A stretch of DNA of 64,000 bases from Flavobacterium johnsoniae UW101 (GCF_000016645.1 NC_009441.1:2666001-2730000), one strand, 5' to 3'. Shown: positions 16,330 through 25,891, numbered from the stretch's first letter. The notes: generated from the letters alone by a model not told the origin. Translations and numbers: made by a program.

Positions 16330-17661
16330 TTACAAAATTCCTCTCGATTTAATTTCCAAATATTTATTAATGGCATCTAAAGTTAAATTCTCAGGCTGCG
16401 TTAAAACCGAATGGATTCCGTATTTCTTTAATTCATTTGCAATTAATCGTTTTTCAAACATGAATTTTTCAGCTATTACTTTATCATAAACTTCCTGAAT
16501 CGTATCGGTTTTTTTGTTGATAATAGCATTTAATTCTGTATTCTGGAAAAAGACAACAACCAATAAATGACTTTTAGCAATTCCTTTTAAATAAGGTAAT
16601 TGACGATTTAAACCGTCCATTGTTTCAAAATTGGTGTACAGGATAATTAAACTTCTTTGGTTGATGTTTTTCTTAATATCAACATACAATCGGCTGTAGT
16701 CACTTTCAAAAAAGTCGGTTTTAACGTTGTATAAAGTTTCAAGAATTTTTTGCATCTGCGAACCTCTTCTTTCGGCAAAAACTCTGTTTTCTACTTTTTT
16801 AGAGAAAGAGAAAAGTCCGGCTTTATCTTGTTTTTTCAGAATTACATTTGATAAAACTAAAGTTGAGTTTATTGCATAATCTAATAAACTTAAACCGTTA
16901 AAAGGCATTTGCATAACGCGTCCTTTATCAATTGCCATATAAACTGACTGTGATTTTTCGTCCTGAAACTGATTGACCATTAAAGCATTTTTCTTTGCTG
17001 TGGCTTTCCAGTTTAAAGTTCTAAGATCGTCGCCCTGAACATATTCTTTAATCTGTTCAAATTCCATTGTATGTCCAATTCGGCGGATTTTTTTGATTCC
17101 GTATTGAAACAAATTATTCGAAAAGGCCAGTAAATCGTATTTTCTTAACTGAATATAAGATGGATATGCTGGCACCATTTGATCTTTTGCAAAAGAAAAT
17201 CTTCTCGAAATTAATCGTAACGGAGATGAAACATAAATATTTAAATAGCCAAAATGATATTCACCGCGTTCTGTAGGACGAAGGTCATAACCAAATTCTT
17301 TTTGGTCTGAGGCTTGTATTTTTTTTACAATTTTAAAATCACGAACCTGAAACTGAAACGGAATTTCATCAATTATCTTAACCAAAATTGGAAAAGTATA
17401 ATGATTTTTGATTTGAACATTTATGGGATTTAAATCTCCATTTGAAAGTTTTTCGGGAGTAATTCGTTCTGCTTCAATTCCTGTTTTTGTGAAATATAAA
17501 ATTAGAATATCAAGTCCCAGAAATGTCAATAAAACTAAAAGAATAAACCAAACGGCATTGTACAGATTTGGAAATATAAAAGCACAGATAAATAATCCTA
17601 TAATGCCTAAAAGCAAATAGAAGAAGAAATTATTGAGGTATAAACTTTTTATTAATTTCAA
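16330..17661 (-). CDS. DUF58 domain protein (MoxR-partner)
   Basis: The 443-residue protein has two N-terminal membrane segments (about 10-60) and a cytoplasmic region with the diagnostic DUF58 motif EYVQGDDLRTLNWKATAKK, near residue 205, followed by a von Willebrand A-like fold. DUF58 proteins are typical partners of MoxR AAA+ ATPases, which are thought to act as chaperones for vWA-containing assemblies. It is the last gene of the SpoIIM-DUF4129-DUF4350-MoxR-DUF3828-DUF58 block. A classical vWA/BatA-BatB pair is not in the window. Confidence 0.88.
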   Translation of the reverse strand: MKLIKSLYLNNFFFYLLLGIIGLFICAFIFPNLYNAVWFILLVLLTFLGLDILILYFTKTGIEAERITPEKLSNGDLNPINVQIKNHYTFPILVKIIDEIPFQFQVRDFKIVKKIQASDQKEFGYDLRPTERGEYHFGYLNIYVSSPLRLISRRFSFAKDQMVPAYPSYIQLRKYDLLAFSNNLFQYGIKKIRRIGHTMEFEQIKEYVQGDDLRTLNWKATAKKNALMVNQFQDEKSQSVYMAIDKGRVMQMPFNGLSLLDYAINSTLVLSNVILKKQDKAGLFSFSKKVENRVFAERRGSQMQKILETLYNVKTDFFESDYSRLYVDIKKNINQRSLIILYTNFETMDGLNRQLPYLKGIAKSHLLVVVFFQNTELNAIINKKTDTIQEVYDKVIAEKFMFEKRLIANELKKYGIHSVLTQPENLTLDAINKYLEIKSRGIL

Positions 17662-17683
17662 GTTTTCTTGGTTTTATGTTTTA

Positions 17684-18295
17684 CTAATAAATTTTAGTGA
17701 ATTCATCAAAATTAAAACCTTCAAGAGAAGCAATTTTCCAAACTCCGTTTTCTTTTACAACAGTGGTTTTGTATTTAAAATCACCTTTCCAAGACCAGGT
17801 CCAATAAAAAGAAGCTTTATTGTTATCTACTTTCAGGTTATTAACTGCCATTGTTTTCCAATATTCATCCGGGTAATCCTGACAGCTGCACCACGGATTT
17901 GAATCATTTCCAAAAGGAGGCAGATCGCCTACAAGCCATTCTATTTTTTTATTTTTAAGATTGGTGTCAAGTTTTAGTGCAATTTTATTGTAATTGTCTA
18001 AAAACTGCTGTGAGAAGAAATTCGTTTTCTTCAGCGCTTCCATTCTTTTTTTATGTGCTGTTAAATCTAATCCGGTGTATTTATCTCCTTTTTTATTTGT
18101 AACTGGATCAAAATCAGTGTTATTGTTTTTTGTTTCAATCCATTGATAAGCTTTTCTAATTAAGCTTTCAATTTCTTGTTTGTCAGTTTTGAAATAAAAA
18201 TTTTTATCATTTTTTAAATCAACAGAGTCTGCAGGCTTAAAGCTGACCGCCAGAATCCAAAGTGAGAATAGGAAAAGTAGTTTATTGATGTTCAT
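17684..18295 (-). CDS. DUF3828-like secreted protein
   Basis: A 203-residue protein with an N-terminal signal (MNINKLLFLFSLWILAVSF). The mature part has an NTF2-like layout common to DUF3828: helices around ESLIRKAYQWI and FFSQQFLDNY, then beta strands with NPWCSCQDYPDEYWK and ASFYWTWSWKGDFKYKTTVVKENGVWKI. Its position between the MoxR and DUF58 genes, with a repeat-bearing 96-bp spacer upstream, suggests insertion into the MoxR cluster; no function is known. Confidence 0.7.
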   Translation of the reverse strand: MNINKLLFLFSLWILAVSFKPADSVDLKNDKNFYFKTDKQEIESLIRKAYQWIETKNNNTDFDPVTNKKGDKYTGLDLTAHKKRMEALKKTNFFSQQFLDNYNKIALKLDTNLKNKKIEWLVGDLPPFGNDSNPWCSCQDYPDEYWKTMAVNNLKVDNNKASFYWTWSWKGDFKYKTTVVKENGVWKIASLEGFNFDEFTKIY

Positions 18296-18303
18296 TATTT
18301 TTT

Positions 18304-18386
18304 AGTTTTCAGTCTCGGTCTCAGTTTTCGGTCTCAGTTTTCAGTCACAGTGCTAAACTGTAAACTGCGACTGAAAACTGAATACT
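18304..18386. repeat. AGTTTTCAGTCTC direct repeats with inverted copy
   Basis: Three direct copies of AGTTTTC(A/G)GTC start at 18304, 18323 and 18336, and a reversed copy (ACTGAAAACTGAATACT) lies at 18370-18386, so the block can fold into a stem. It fills the spacer between the MoxR and DUF3828-like genes. This looks like a dispersed intergenic repeat and not a specific regulator site. Confidence 0.7.
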
Positions 18387-18391
18387 AATAA

Positions 18392-19405
18392 TTATCTAGG
18401 TATTTCAACCGTTTCAATAATTTGTTTGATAATTTCTGAGCTTGTTATCCCTTCCATTTCACGTTCTGGAGTAACGATAACACGGTGTTGCAAAACAGGG
18501 ATTGCAGCTTCTTTAATATCTTCAGGCGTTACGAAATCACGTCCGCGAATGGCTGCGAAACCTTTTGATGCATTCAAAATTGCGATTGAAGCACGAGGTG
18601 AAGCTCCTAAATATAAAAAGGCATTTTCGCGTGTGTTGACTACAATTCGTGCAATATATTCTAATAAATTCTGCTCAACTCTAATTTGTTTGATTAAAGT
18701 TTGGTATTGATTTATTTCTGAGGCAGATAGAATAGTTTTAATCGCTTCTAATTTGCCATGATCCTGTAATAAATGTTCTCTTTGGATAATCAGGATTTCT
18801 TCGTCTAGTTTTGGGTAATCAATTGTAATTTTAAACAAGAAACGGTCTAATTGAGCTTCTGGTAAACGATAAGTTCCTTCCTGCTCAATTGGGTTTTGGG
18901 TTGCAATTACCAAAAACGGAGTTTCTAATTTATATCCAGATCCGTCAATTGTAATCTGGCGCTCTTCCATAACTTCAAAAAGGGCTGCCTGAGTTTTTGC
19001 CGGAGCACGGTTGATCTCATCAATTAAAATTAAATTAGAAAAGATTGGCCCTTTTTTAAACTCAAATTCTGAAGTTTTCAGGTTGAAGATAGAAGTTCCT
19101 AAAATATCCGAAGGCATTAAATCTGGTGTAAACTGAATTCGGCTGAAGCCAATATTTAAAGTTTTAGAAAGCAGTTTTGCCGTAATAGTTTTAGCAACTC
19201 CCGGAACACCTTCTAATAAAACGTGTCCGTTTGATAAAATAGCAACCAAAAGCTGGTCGACCATTTTATGCTGGCCAACAATTACGGTTTCGATTTCTTT
19301 TTTAATCGCATTAACGTGATCTAAAAGAGGTGCTAAATTTAATCGTGTTTCAAAATTCACATTTTCATTTGTGATTTCTGTTTGTGATGTATTGATATCG
19401 TCCAT
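18392..19405 (-). CDS. MoxR-family AAA+ ATPase
   Basis: The 337-residue ATPase has Walker A LLEGVPGVAKT, Walker B LILIDEINRAPAK, and the sensor/arginine-finger text LPEAQLDRFLFKI, all intact, plus the C-terminal lid with GASPRASIAIL. MoxR ATPases act as chaperones in maturation of vWA-domain or DUF58 partner complexes. The gene sits downstream of DUF4350 by 35 bp and upstream of the DUF3828-like and DUF58 genes on the same strand, forming one block. Confidence 0.93.
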   Translation of the reverse strand: MDDINTSQTEITNENVNFETRLNLAPLLDHVNAIKKEIETVIVGQHKMVDQLLVAILSNGHVLLEGVPGVAKTITAKLLSKTLNIGFSRIQFTPDLMPSDILGTSIFNLKTSEFEFKKGPIFSNLILIDEINRAPAKTQAALFEVMEERQITIDGSGYKLETPFLVIATQNPIEQEGTYRLPEAQLDRFLFKITIDYPKLDEEILIIQREHLLQDHGKLEAIKTILSASEINQYQTLIKQIRVEQNLLEYIARIVVNTRENAFLYLGASPRASIAILNASKGFAAIRGRDFVTPEDIKEAAIPVLQHRVIVTPEREMEGITSSEIIKQIIETVEIPR

Positions 19406-19440
19406 GTTTGGTATGTTTTTCTAATTGAGTATTCTGTTTT

Positions 19441-20646
19441 TTAATGTAAAATCTTTTCTATGGCATTATTAATTCGGATTAGATCCGCTTCGATATTTCC
19501 ATGATAACTATTTCGATATTCGTTGATTAAAAGTACAAGTTCCTGAATATCTTTTTCGTCTTTACCGGTTTTATGCTGCAGTTTTTTTACAAACTCGTCA
19601 TCTAATTTTGTGGTGTCGATTAAATATTCAGTTCTGATTCTTTCTAAGAAATAAATGATTTTTTTATCAATTATATTTTTGTGATCGCCTTCCTGATAAT
19701 ACAGGTTTCCAATTGTTTTGGTAAAATCGATTGTTAAATTAGACAATGGCTGTAAAATAGGAACAATTCGCTGTTTTCTTTTGGCGTTGAACAAAATAAA
19801 AACAAACATTCCAATTAGGAATAAATACCAAGCCCATTTTAAAGCCGGCTGGCTGAAAATGTATCGAAGCGGCGAAGCTGATATATTTTCATCATTTGGC
19901 GATTTTGTGTACCAAAAAACATCTCCTTTAGGAATATAAGACAATACCTTTTCCGTATATTGATAACGGTCTTTTTTGAGCAGATTATAATTTGTAAAAG
20001 CAACAGGATTTGTATGTAAAAAGAAATATCCGTTTTTATAAGGCACTTTTATAAAGTTGATATTTTTTTTGTACTTAGGATTTCCTTCGTAGCCTAAAAC
20101 GGTTGTGTTTAAGGTGTCGATTTTAGAAAAATAATCGGCTATGTCACTTGTCGATTTGTATATTTTTGAACTCAGTTTTTTGTTTGCCATCCATACCGAA
20201 GCATCTTTGGTCTGGAGTAAGTTAGACGAATATTCAAATTTTAAACTGTCTAATAATGTTTTAGGGAAATTTGTCATGCTCAAAAAAGCATTATTTCCGT
20301 GCGACACAAAATACATGATTTCTTTTGCCGACTGATCGTCAAGATTATTTTGCTGCGAAATATTGATAAAAGTTCCTTTTACAGTATAAGTTTCAACAAG
20401 TGTGTCTTCATTATATTTTGAATCTAAAAACTCATACGGCGTAATATCTGGAATTCTTTCAATTTTTTGATTTTTAAGAATACCGCCAATTTCTTTGTCA
20501 AAAACATATAACCCATAAGGAATTTTGTCATTGACAGAGTAGGTTGGACGCCAGTCGATTGTTTTTTGTTTGTTGTAATCTCCAATTAGAATTAAGATTA
20601 ATATAAAAACCAAAACAGCTATGTATATTTTAATGTTTTTACTCAT
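19441..20646 (-). CDS. DUF4350 domain membrane protein
   Basis: The 401-residue protein has one N-terminal membrane segment (about 5-22), the DUF4350 signature RPTYSVNDKIPYGLYVF, a periplasmic domain and a second membrane segment (WAWYLFLIGMFVFILF) followed by a cytoplasmic helical tail. The family is associated with MoxR clusters; its function is unknown. Its ATG overlaps the upstream DUF4129 stop by one base (TGATG), so the two are coupled. Confidence 0.85.
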   Translation of the reverse strand: MSKNIKIYIAVLVFILILILIGDYNKQKTIDWRPTYSVNDKIPYGLYVFDKEIGGILKNQKIERIPDITPYEFLDSKYNEDTLVETYTVKGTFINISQQNNLDDQSAKEIMYFVSHGNNAFLSMTNFPKTLLDSLKFEYSSNLLQTKDASVWMANKKLSSKIYKSTSDIADYFSKIDTLNTTVLGYEGNPKYKKNINFIKVPYKNGYFFLHTNPVAFTNYNLLKKDRYQYTEKVLSYIPKGDVFWYTKSPNDENISASPLRYIFSQPALKWAWYLFLIGMFVFILFNAKRKQRIVPILQPLSNLTIDFTKTIGNLYYQEGDHKNIIDKKIIYFLERIRTEYLIDTTKLDDEFVKKLQHKTGKDEKDIQELVLLINEYRNSYHGNIEADLIRINNAIEKILH

Positions 20647-21413
20647 CAGCTAAAGGTTTTTAATGCATTCTTAAATCTATTCTCGGTTTTATTGAATGTA
20701 GTATCATCAATTTCAAATTCGCCATACCAGATATAATTGTATAGGTAAGATAGGTAGGTAAACTCTTCTTTGTGTTTAGGATTTTGAATTTCGTATAAAT
20801 AATCTGAATTTGTTTTTTCGATATCCCATTCAATATAATTGTGCTGTGCCATTGTTTTTAAAAGCCATAAATAATAGTATCGCACAGCAGTACGTTTTTC
20901 TCCGGCTTCAAGACTTTCTTTGATTAATTTTTCAAAATCTAAAAGATGGATGTTTTTTTCAAGATCAGAGTAATAAACGTTTCTTTTATTAGCGTTTTTG
21001 CCAAAAATCCATTGTCCTTCTTTATTGATAATGGCTTTTACAATTAAATAAATTACGACAATAATAACCGCTACGCCAATTATGCGAAGCAACATTACTG
21101 CAACATTTAAGGAAGTCTGCGGATCGTTAAAAGAAAAAAGTTTTCTTAACAAACTAGCAATCCAGTCTTTAAAACGGTCCCAAAGATTTTTTTCTGGTGC
21201 TTTTTGTTCGTAAACAAAATCAGAATCAGTGTATTTTTTTTGGAAGTTTTTCGGGAAATATTTTGCTTCAACTGATTCAGAATCAATTTGAATATCTTTT
21301 TCGGTAAACTTAACTGAATCAATTTTTGGAGGTTCTTCCGTCAGCAAAGAATCCTGTGCGTTTGTAATACCGAAAAAGAAAAGAAAATATAAAATAAAGA
21401 AAATTCTATTCAT
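20646..21413 (-). CDS. DUF4129 domain protein
   Basis: A 255-residue protein with a signal-like N-terminus (MNRIFFILYFLFFFGITNAQ), a periplasmic linker, a membrane segment (VAVMLLRIIGVAVIIVVIYLIV) and a C-terminal DUF4129 domain ending in FTYLSYLYNYIWYGEFEIDDT. It shares a one-base stop/start overlap with the DUF4350 gene. Predicted to form a membrane assembly with SpoIIM, DUF4350 and MoxR. Confidence 0.85.
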   Translation of the reverse strand: MNRIFFILYFLFFFGITNAQDSLLTEEPPKIDSVKFTEKDIQIDSESVEAKYFPKNFQKKYTDSDFVYEQKAPEKNLWDRFKDWIASLLRKLFSFNDPQTSLNVAVMLLRIIGVAVIIVVIYLIVKAIINKEGQWIFGKNANKRNVYYSDLEKNIHLLDFEKLIKESLEAGEKRTAVRYYYLWLLKTMAQHNYIEWDIEKTNSDYLYEIQNPKHKEEFTYLSYLYNYIWYGEFEIDDTTFNKTENRFKNALKTFS

Positions 21414-21431
21414 TACTGGTTTGTATTAATT

Positions 21432-22406
21432 CTATTTGGCTGTTATTTTTTGGATTTTCTTATGAACAATAAACGGATAAACTAAGTAATAAAATGAAAT
21501 TATTCCAAGCGTAACTAATATAATGGAGCTGCTTAACCAATTGGGCATATCGATTGAATATCTTGTAATAAAACCTTCGAGAAATCCTGCACTGATTGTA
21601 AAAGGAAAAGTGCTTAAGAATATTTTAAAACTGTTTTTAAAACCAATTTTAAACGAATTCATTCTCGAAAAGGTTTTAGGAAACAAGATTGAAGCTCCTA
21701 AAATAAATCCGGCAGCAGATTCGATTACAATAGCAAAAATTTCCATAGAACCGTGAATCCAAATACCGCGGACGCTTTGCCAGAAAACATTTTGTTCATA
21801 AAAGAAATACTGAAAAGACCCAAGCATTAACGAGTTTTGAAGAAAAATATAAAACGTTCCAATACCGCCAAAAATGCCGTATAAATAACATCTTGCTCCC
21901 ACATAAAGGTTATTCATGGTAATGCCGATAAAACTTCCCCAGTTTGATCCTGATCCGTAAACTGCCATTGGATTTCCTTTTTTGATATTTTCCAAAGACA
22001 TATTAACGTATTCATCACCCAATATTAAACGAACAAAGTTTTGATCATAACGCGCAGAAACCACGCCCATGGCAACGGTGAAAAAAAACAAGACAAAAGC
22101 ATACAGCAGATATCTTTTGTAATCGTAGAGTAATAAAGGCACTTCGGTTTTAAAGAATTCAACAATTCTGTTTTTTTCGGTGCGTTTGGTTTTATAAATT
22201 TTTTGGTAAATCTGCGATGCAAGATGATTTAAGTAGACAACTGTCTTACTTTTAGGATAATAGGTTTGTGCGTACGACAAATCATTCATTAATTGAATGT
22301 ACAAATTAGCTAATTCGTCAGGATTTTTCTTAGCTTTACCAAAAATAGCTAGCTCAAATTCCAGCCATTTTTCTTTATTTTGTTTTATAAATGCAACTTC
22401 TCTCAT
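21432..22406 (-). CDS. SpoIIM (stage II sporulation protein M) family membrane protein
   Basis: The 324-residue protein has a cytoplasmic N-terminus followed by six or so membrane segments, including AFVLFFFTVAMGVVSARYD, the NLYVGARCYLYGIFGGIGTFYIF segment and GSMEIFAIVIESAAGFILGASIL, which match the SpoIIM/DUF95 family. In Bacilli SpoIIM joins a peptidoglycan-remodelling complex; in non-sporulating Bacteroidota its role is unknown. Only 20 bp separate its ATG from the divergent RDD gene. Confidence 0.88.
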   Translation of the reverse strand: MREVAFIKQNKEKWLEFELAIFGKAKKNPDELANLYIQLMNDLSYAQTYYPKSKTVVYLNHLASQIYQKIYKTKRTEKNRIVEFFKTEVPLLLYDYKRYLLYAFVLFFFTVAMGVVSARYDQNFVRLILGDEYVNMSLENIKKGNPMAVYGSGSNWGSFIGITMNNLYVGARCYLYGIFGGIGTFYIFLQNSLMLGSFQYFFYEQNVFWQSVRGIWIHGSMEIFAIVIESAAGFILGASILFPKTFSRMNSFKIGFKNSFKIFLSTFPFTISAGFLEGFITRYSIDMPNWLSSSIILVTLGIISFYYLVYPFIVHKKIQKITAK

Positions 22407-22426
22407 TGAGGGCTAAAATATGAAAT

Positions 22427-23170
22427 ATGTCAGAATTATCTATTAATACGACACAAAATGTTAAAATAAATTTTATTGCTGCAACGCCGGGCGAACGTAT
22501 GGGTGCTTATTTCATAGATTTGGGCATTAAAATTTCCTATGTAATCGTTGTTTTATTAATTGTTTTCAGCTGGCTGAACCTTGGCCAGGCGCTGGATAGT
22601 TTAGATACCTGGTCCAGAGCCGCGGTTTTTATTGTACTTTTTATTCCATGGATGATTTACTCATTAACTCTGGAAAGCATTTTTGAAGGTCAGTCATTTG
22701 GTAAAAAACTTGTAAAGATAAAAGTCGTAAAAATAGACGGATATCAGGCAGGTTTTGGCGATTATTTAATGCGATGGTTTTTTAGAATAATCGACTTTAG
22801 TTCTTTTTACGGTCTTGTTGCTTTAGTTACGATTATTTCAAGTAAAAAAGCGCAGCGTTTAGGCGATATGGTGGCGGGAACAGCAGTAATTACTCTGAAA
22901 AACAAAATCAATATTAGTCATACTATCTTAGAAGAAATTGGCGATGCTTATGTGCCGACTTATCCTTTGGTAATTAAATTATCAGATAATGATATGCGAA
23001 TTATTAAAGAAACATTTCATAGAGCCGTGGCAAAAAACGATCATGAAATCATTTACAAACTGGTAGCTAAAATTGAAAGTGTTGCCGGAATTAAAAATCA
23101 ATCCGGAAATAACTCTGATTTTATTCGTGTAGTTTTAAAAGATTACAATTTCTATACGCAGTATATGTAA
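22427..23170 (+). CDS. RDD family membrane protein
   Basis: The 247-residue protein has the RDD motif set: GERMGAYFIDLGIK near residue 22 (the R of the RDD domain replaced by ERMGAYFID), SFGKKLVKIKVV and QRLGDMVAGTAVI. Three membrane segments are visible. The C-terminal 70 residues are soluble. It is divergent from SpoIIM with a 20-bp gap and belongs to the MoxR-associated cluster, where RDD and SpoIIM genes are regularly adjacent. Confidence 0.87.
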   Translation: MSELSINTTQNVKINFIAATPGERMGAYFIDLGIKISYVIVVLLIVFSWLNLGQALDSLDTWSRAAVFIVLFIPWMIYSLTLESIFEGQSFGKKLVKIKVVKIDGYQAGFGDYLMRWFFRIIDFSSFYGLVALVTIISSKKAQRLGDMVAGTAVITLKNKINISHTILEEIGDAYVPTYPLVIKLSDNDMRIIKETFHRAVAKNDHEIIYKLVAKIESVAGIKNQSGNNSDFIRVVLKDYNFYTQYM

Positions 23171-23287
23171 TTTTATGCAGTTAAAACGCTGTATGTGTTT
23201 TTCTTAACGTGATTATCATTTAAATTTTATAATTTTAACAAACTTGATTTTATAAAACCAACATAAGGAAACTAAAATTTAAATACT

Positions 23288-24127
23288 ATGATAATTAAAA
23301 AGCTGACTGCCGTATTATTGATGTTATTTGTTTCTGTTTTTGCTTTTGCTCAAGGCGGAAAAAAGCTGGATAAAATTATAAAAAGAGATTATCAGATTAT
23401 TGAAGGAACCATTTCTAAAATATCTGATAAAACTGTAGAATATTCTCTTCCTGGAGAAACTCTTACAATTTCTCTTGATGTTTCGCAGATAGCCAGAATT
23501 GATTTTGCCAGCGGACGCTCGCAGACTTTTGATGTAAGTCAGGGAAATAGTGATTCTTCGGCTGTTGTTACAGCATCAGAAATAAAGCAGAATACAATTG
23601 CAGTGCTTCCCGTTCCTTATTTAAATGCAGACAATCAGGAAAGTTCAGAAGATATGGCAAAGTTTGCTCAAAATGATCTTTATAATAAGCTGATAGATAA
23701 ATCGTCTAATATTTTACCGTTAACAGTTCAGGATTTAAGAACAACCAACAGTCTGCTTCATAAAGCCGGAATTGATCATACTAATATTGATGAAACGCCA
23801 ATTGAAGATCTGGAAAAAATACTGGGCGTTGATAATATTGTCGCTGCCAAAGTTTCGTATACCATGAATTCTGGCACGACTTCGACTACTTACAATTCAG
23901 GAAATGCAAAAGTGAGCGACAATAATAAGAAAGTAAAAACCAACGATGTTTCGACTACAACCGCAAATACACAGGTTTACTATTATTACACTGTTTATTT
24001 TGATATGTATAAAAACACCACAAAAATTTATTCACAAACCCGAAAACCTTTTCTGGCAGTAAAAGACATCTGGATGGATTCTATTACCTATTTATTAAAA
24101 AGAAGCCCTATTTACGTTAAAAGATAA
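23288..24127 (+). CDS. Secreted protein of unknown function
   Basis: A 279-residue protein with a signal peptide (MIIKKLTAVLLMLFVSVFAFAQ). Residues about 40-75 form a small beta domain (GTISKISDKTVEYSLPGETL), and residues about 105-190 (NTIAVLPVPYLNADNQ ... ILGVDNIVAAKVSY) resemble the alpha/beta fold of LpoB/TolB-N-like periplasmic proteins. A Ser/Thr-rich low-complexity part (about 195-225) follows. No catalytic motif is visible. Confidence 0.7.
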   Translation: MIIKKLTAVLLMLFVSVFAFAQGGKKLDKIIKRDYQIIEGTISKISDKTVEYSLPGETLTISLDVSQIARIDFASGRSQTFDVSQGNSDSSAVVTASEIKQNTIAVLPVPYLNADNQESSEDMAKFAQNDLYNKLIDKSSNILPLTVQDLRTTNSLLHKAGIDHTNIDETPIEDLEKILGVDNIVAAKVSYTMNSGTTSTTYNSGNAKVSDNNKKVKTNDVSTTTANTQVYYYYTVYFDMYKNTTKIYSQTRKPFLAVKDIWMDSITYLLKRSPIYVKR

Positions 24128-24178
24128 ATAAATACTTGAAGTAGAATACCACTAAAAAAATAGGAGAAATACTAAAAT

Positions 24179-24216
24179 CTCTGCACCTTTGCATCTTTGT
24201 AACTTAAGAAAAAATG
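24179..24216 (+). repeat. CTTTG-rich dispersed leader element (copy 2)
   Basis: CTCTGCACCTTTGCATC and TTTGTAACTTAAGAAAAA lead straight into the ATG at 24214. It contains near -7 boxes CATCTTTG and CACCTTTG. It is the sense-oriented counterpart of the elements before 13516 and 42077. Confidence 0.7.
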
Positions 24217-24816
24217 TTTCATTTATTAGATATTATTGGTACAATGGCCTTTGCCATGTCTGGTGCTTTAACAGCAATGCATAAAAGACTCGATCCGTTT
24301 GGGGTTTTTATAATTGCTTTTGTTACGGCTGTAGGAGGCGGAACACTCCGCGATGTTTTAATTGGCAGAACTCCGGTAGGCTGGATGATGAACCTTCAAT
24401 ATGTTTATGTGATTATTTTAGGTTTTTTTCTGGCTATTATTTTTAGAAAAAAGTTTGATAAACTCAGAACTTCATTATTTTTGTTTGACACCATTGGGTT
24501 GGGAGTTTTTACTTTGATAGGTCTGGAAAGAGGTCTTTTAACAGGACTGCATCCCGTTATATGTATTGCCTTAGGAACCATGACGGCTTGTTTTGGAGGA
24601 GTGACACGAGATATTTTGTGCAATGAGATTCCAACTGTTTTTAGAAGAGAAATTTATGCTACGATATGCATTTTTGGAGGCATTGTATTTTTTGGACTTC
24701 GTAAACTAAATTTAGAAGACGATATATTGTATTTAGTAACTTCGATTGTAATAATTTCTATTCGCTTACTGGCAGTAAAATACAAATGGTATCTGCGTGC
24801 TTTTGAACATAAATAG
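24214..24816 (+). CDS. TRIC-family (UPF0126/YadS) trimeric cation channel protein
   Basis: A 200-residue membrane protein made of two similar three-helix units. The duplicated Gly-rich motif GGGTLRDVLIGRTP in the first half and FGGVTRDILCNEIP in the second are the TRIC signature. Prokaryotic TRIC proteins form trimeric K+-permeable channels. The gene is monocistronic with a CTTTG-rich leader element right before its start. Confidence 0.9.
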   Translation: MFHLLDIIGTMAFAMSGALTAMHKRLDPFGVFIIAFVTAVGGGTLRDVLIGRTPVGWMMNLQYVYVIILGFFLAIIFRKKFDKLRTSLFLFDTIGLGVFTLIGLERGLLTGLHPVICIALGTMTACFGGVTRDILCNEIPTVFRREIYATICIFGGIVFFGLRKLNLEDDILYLVTSIVIISIRLLAVKYKWYLRAFEHK

Positions 24817-24834
24817 AATTTAATTAGATATATT

Positions 24835-24895
24835 AGCCACAGATTAAACGGATTAAATAGTTTTTTTAAATCATTGTAACCGTAAAATCTGCGAC
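24835..24895. repeat. Dispersed inverted repeat (GCCACAGATTAAACGG type)
   Basis: CAGATTAAACGG (24840-24851) pairs 10 of 12 with CCGTAAAATCTG (24880-24891), preceded by GCCA. It has the same form as the repeats at 13599-13676 and 41413-41459. It lies between the TRIC gene and the polysaccharide locus. Confidence 0.6.
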
Positions 24896-24901
24896 AGAAA
24901 A

Positions 24902-25879
24902 ATGAAAAACCTTACTGTAAAAAAATACGATCAAAACGATTACAAAATTTGGAATGACTTTGTTAGTCAGGCCAAAAATGCAACGTTTTTATTTCATCGT
25001 AATTTTATGGAATATCATAAAGATCGTTTTGAGGATTTTTCACTTTTAATTTTTGAAGAAGAAAAACTGCGAGCCATTTTGCCGGCAAACAAAAATGGAA
25101 ACACGGTTTATTCTCATCAAGGACTTACGTATGGCGGATTGGTTTATAAAGATGAAACAAAACAAACTGCTGTTATCGAGATTTTTCAAACTGTTTTATC
25201 GTTTTTAAATAAAAATAGTTTTGAGAAATTATATTTAAAAACTATCCCGTCAATTTATCATCTTAAACCATCTGACGAGATTTTGTATACTTTGTTTCTG
25301 GCACATGCAAAACTAACTCGCAGAGATTCACTTTCGGTTATTGATTTAGCACAGGAGAAATCAATTTCAAAAATTAGAAAAAGGGGCGTAAAAAAAGCAC
25401 TTTTAAATAAACTTATCATTAAAGAAGAAGCGGGTTTTGAATTGTTTTGGAATGAGGTTTTAATACCAAATTTAGATAATAAGCACAATGCAAAACCAGT
25501 TCATTCGATAGAAGAAATGAACCATCTTCAGTCTCTTTTTCCAGAAAATATTCATCAATTTAATGTTTATTTTGAAGATAAAATTGTGGGCGGAACCACA
25601 GTTTTTGAAACCGAAACGACAGCACATTGCCAGTACATTTCTAAAAATCCGAATATAGAAGATTTAGGAAGTTTAGATTTCCTTTTTCAGTATTTAATTC
25701 AGGAAAGATTTGTACATAAACGGTTTTTTGATTTCGGAATTTCGAATGAAAATCAAGGGAAAAATCTAAACGAAGGATTAACGTATTGGAAAGAAAGTTT
25801 TGGAGCAGGCACGATAATTCATGATTTTTATGAAATCGAAACTTCAAATTATACTAAGTTAAATGGTATTTTTGTCTAA
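24902..25879 (+). CDS. FemAB/GNAT-like acyltransferase of the polysaccharide locus
   Basis: A 325-residue protein with the GNAT-type double-domain fold of FemAB-like proteins: an N-terminal NATFLFHRNFMEYHKDRF segment that is common in locus-linked acyltransferases, a middle KIRKRGVKKAL segment, and a C-terminal half with FNVYFEDKIVGGTTVFETE and LDFLFQYLIQERFVHKRFFDFG. It is the first gene of a five-gene co-directional run (24.9-31.2 kb) and is likely to acylate a sugar such as the amino sugar made by the neighbouring aminotransferase. Substrate is inference. Confidence 0.72.
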   Translation: MKNLTVKKYDQNDYKIWNDFVSQAKNATFLFHRNFMEYHKDRFEDFSLLIFEEEKLRAILPANKNGNTVYSHQGLTYGGLVYKDETKQTAVIEIFQTVLSFLNKNSFEKLYLKTIPSIYHLKPSDEILYTLFLAHAKLTRRDSLSVIDLAQEKSISKIRKRGVKKALLNKLIIKEEAGFELFWNEVLIPNLDNKHNAKPVHSIEEMNHLQSLFPENIHQFNVYFEDKIVGGTTVFETETTAHCQYISKNPNIEDLGSLDFLFQYLIQERFVHKRFFDFGISNENQGKNLNEGLTYWKESFGAGTIIHDFYEIETSNYTKLNGIFV

Positions 25880-25891
25880 AAACCAAAACCA

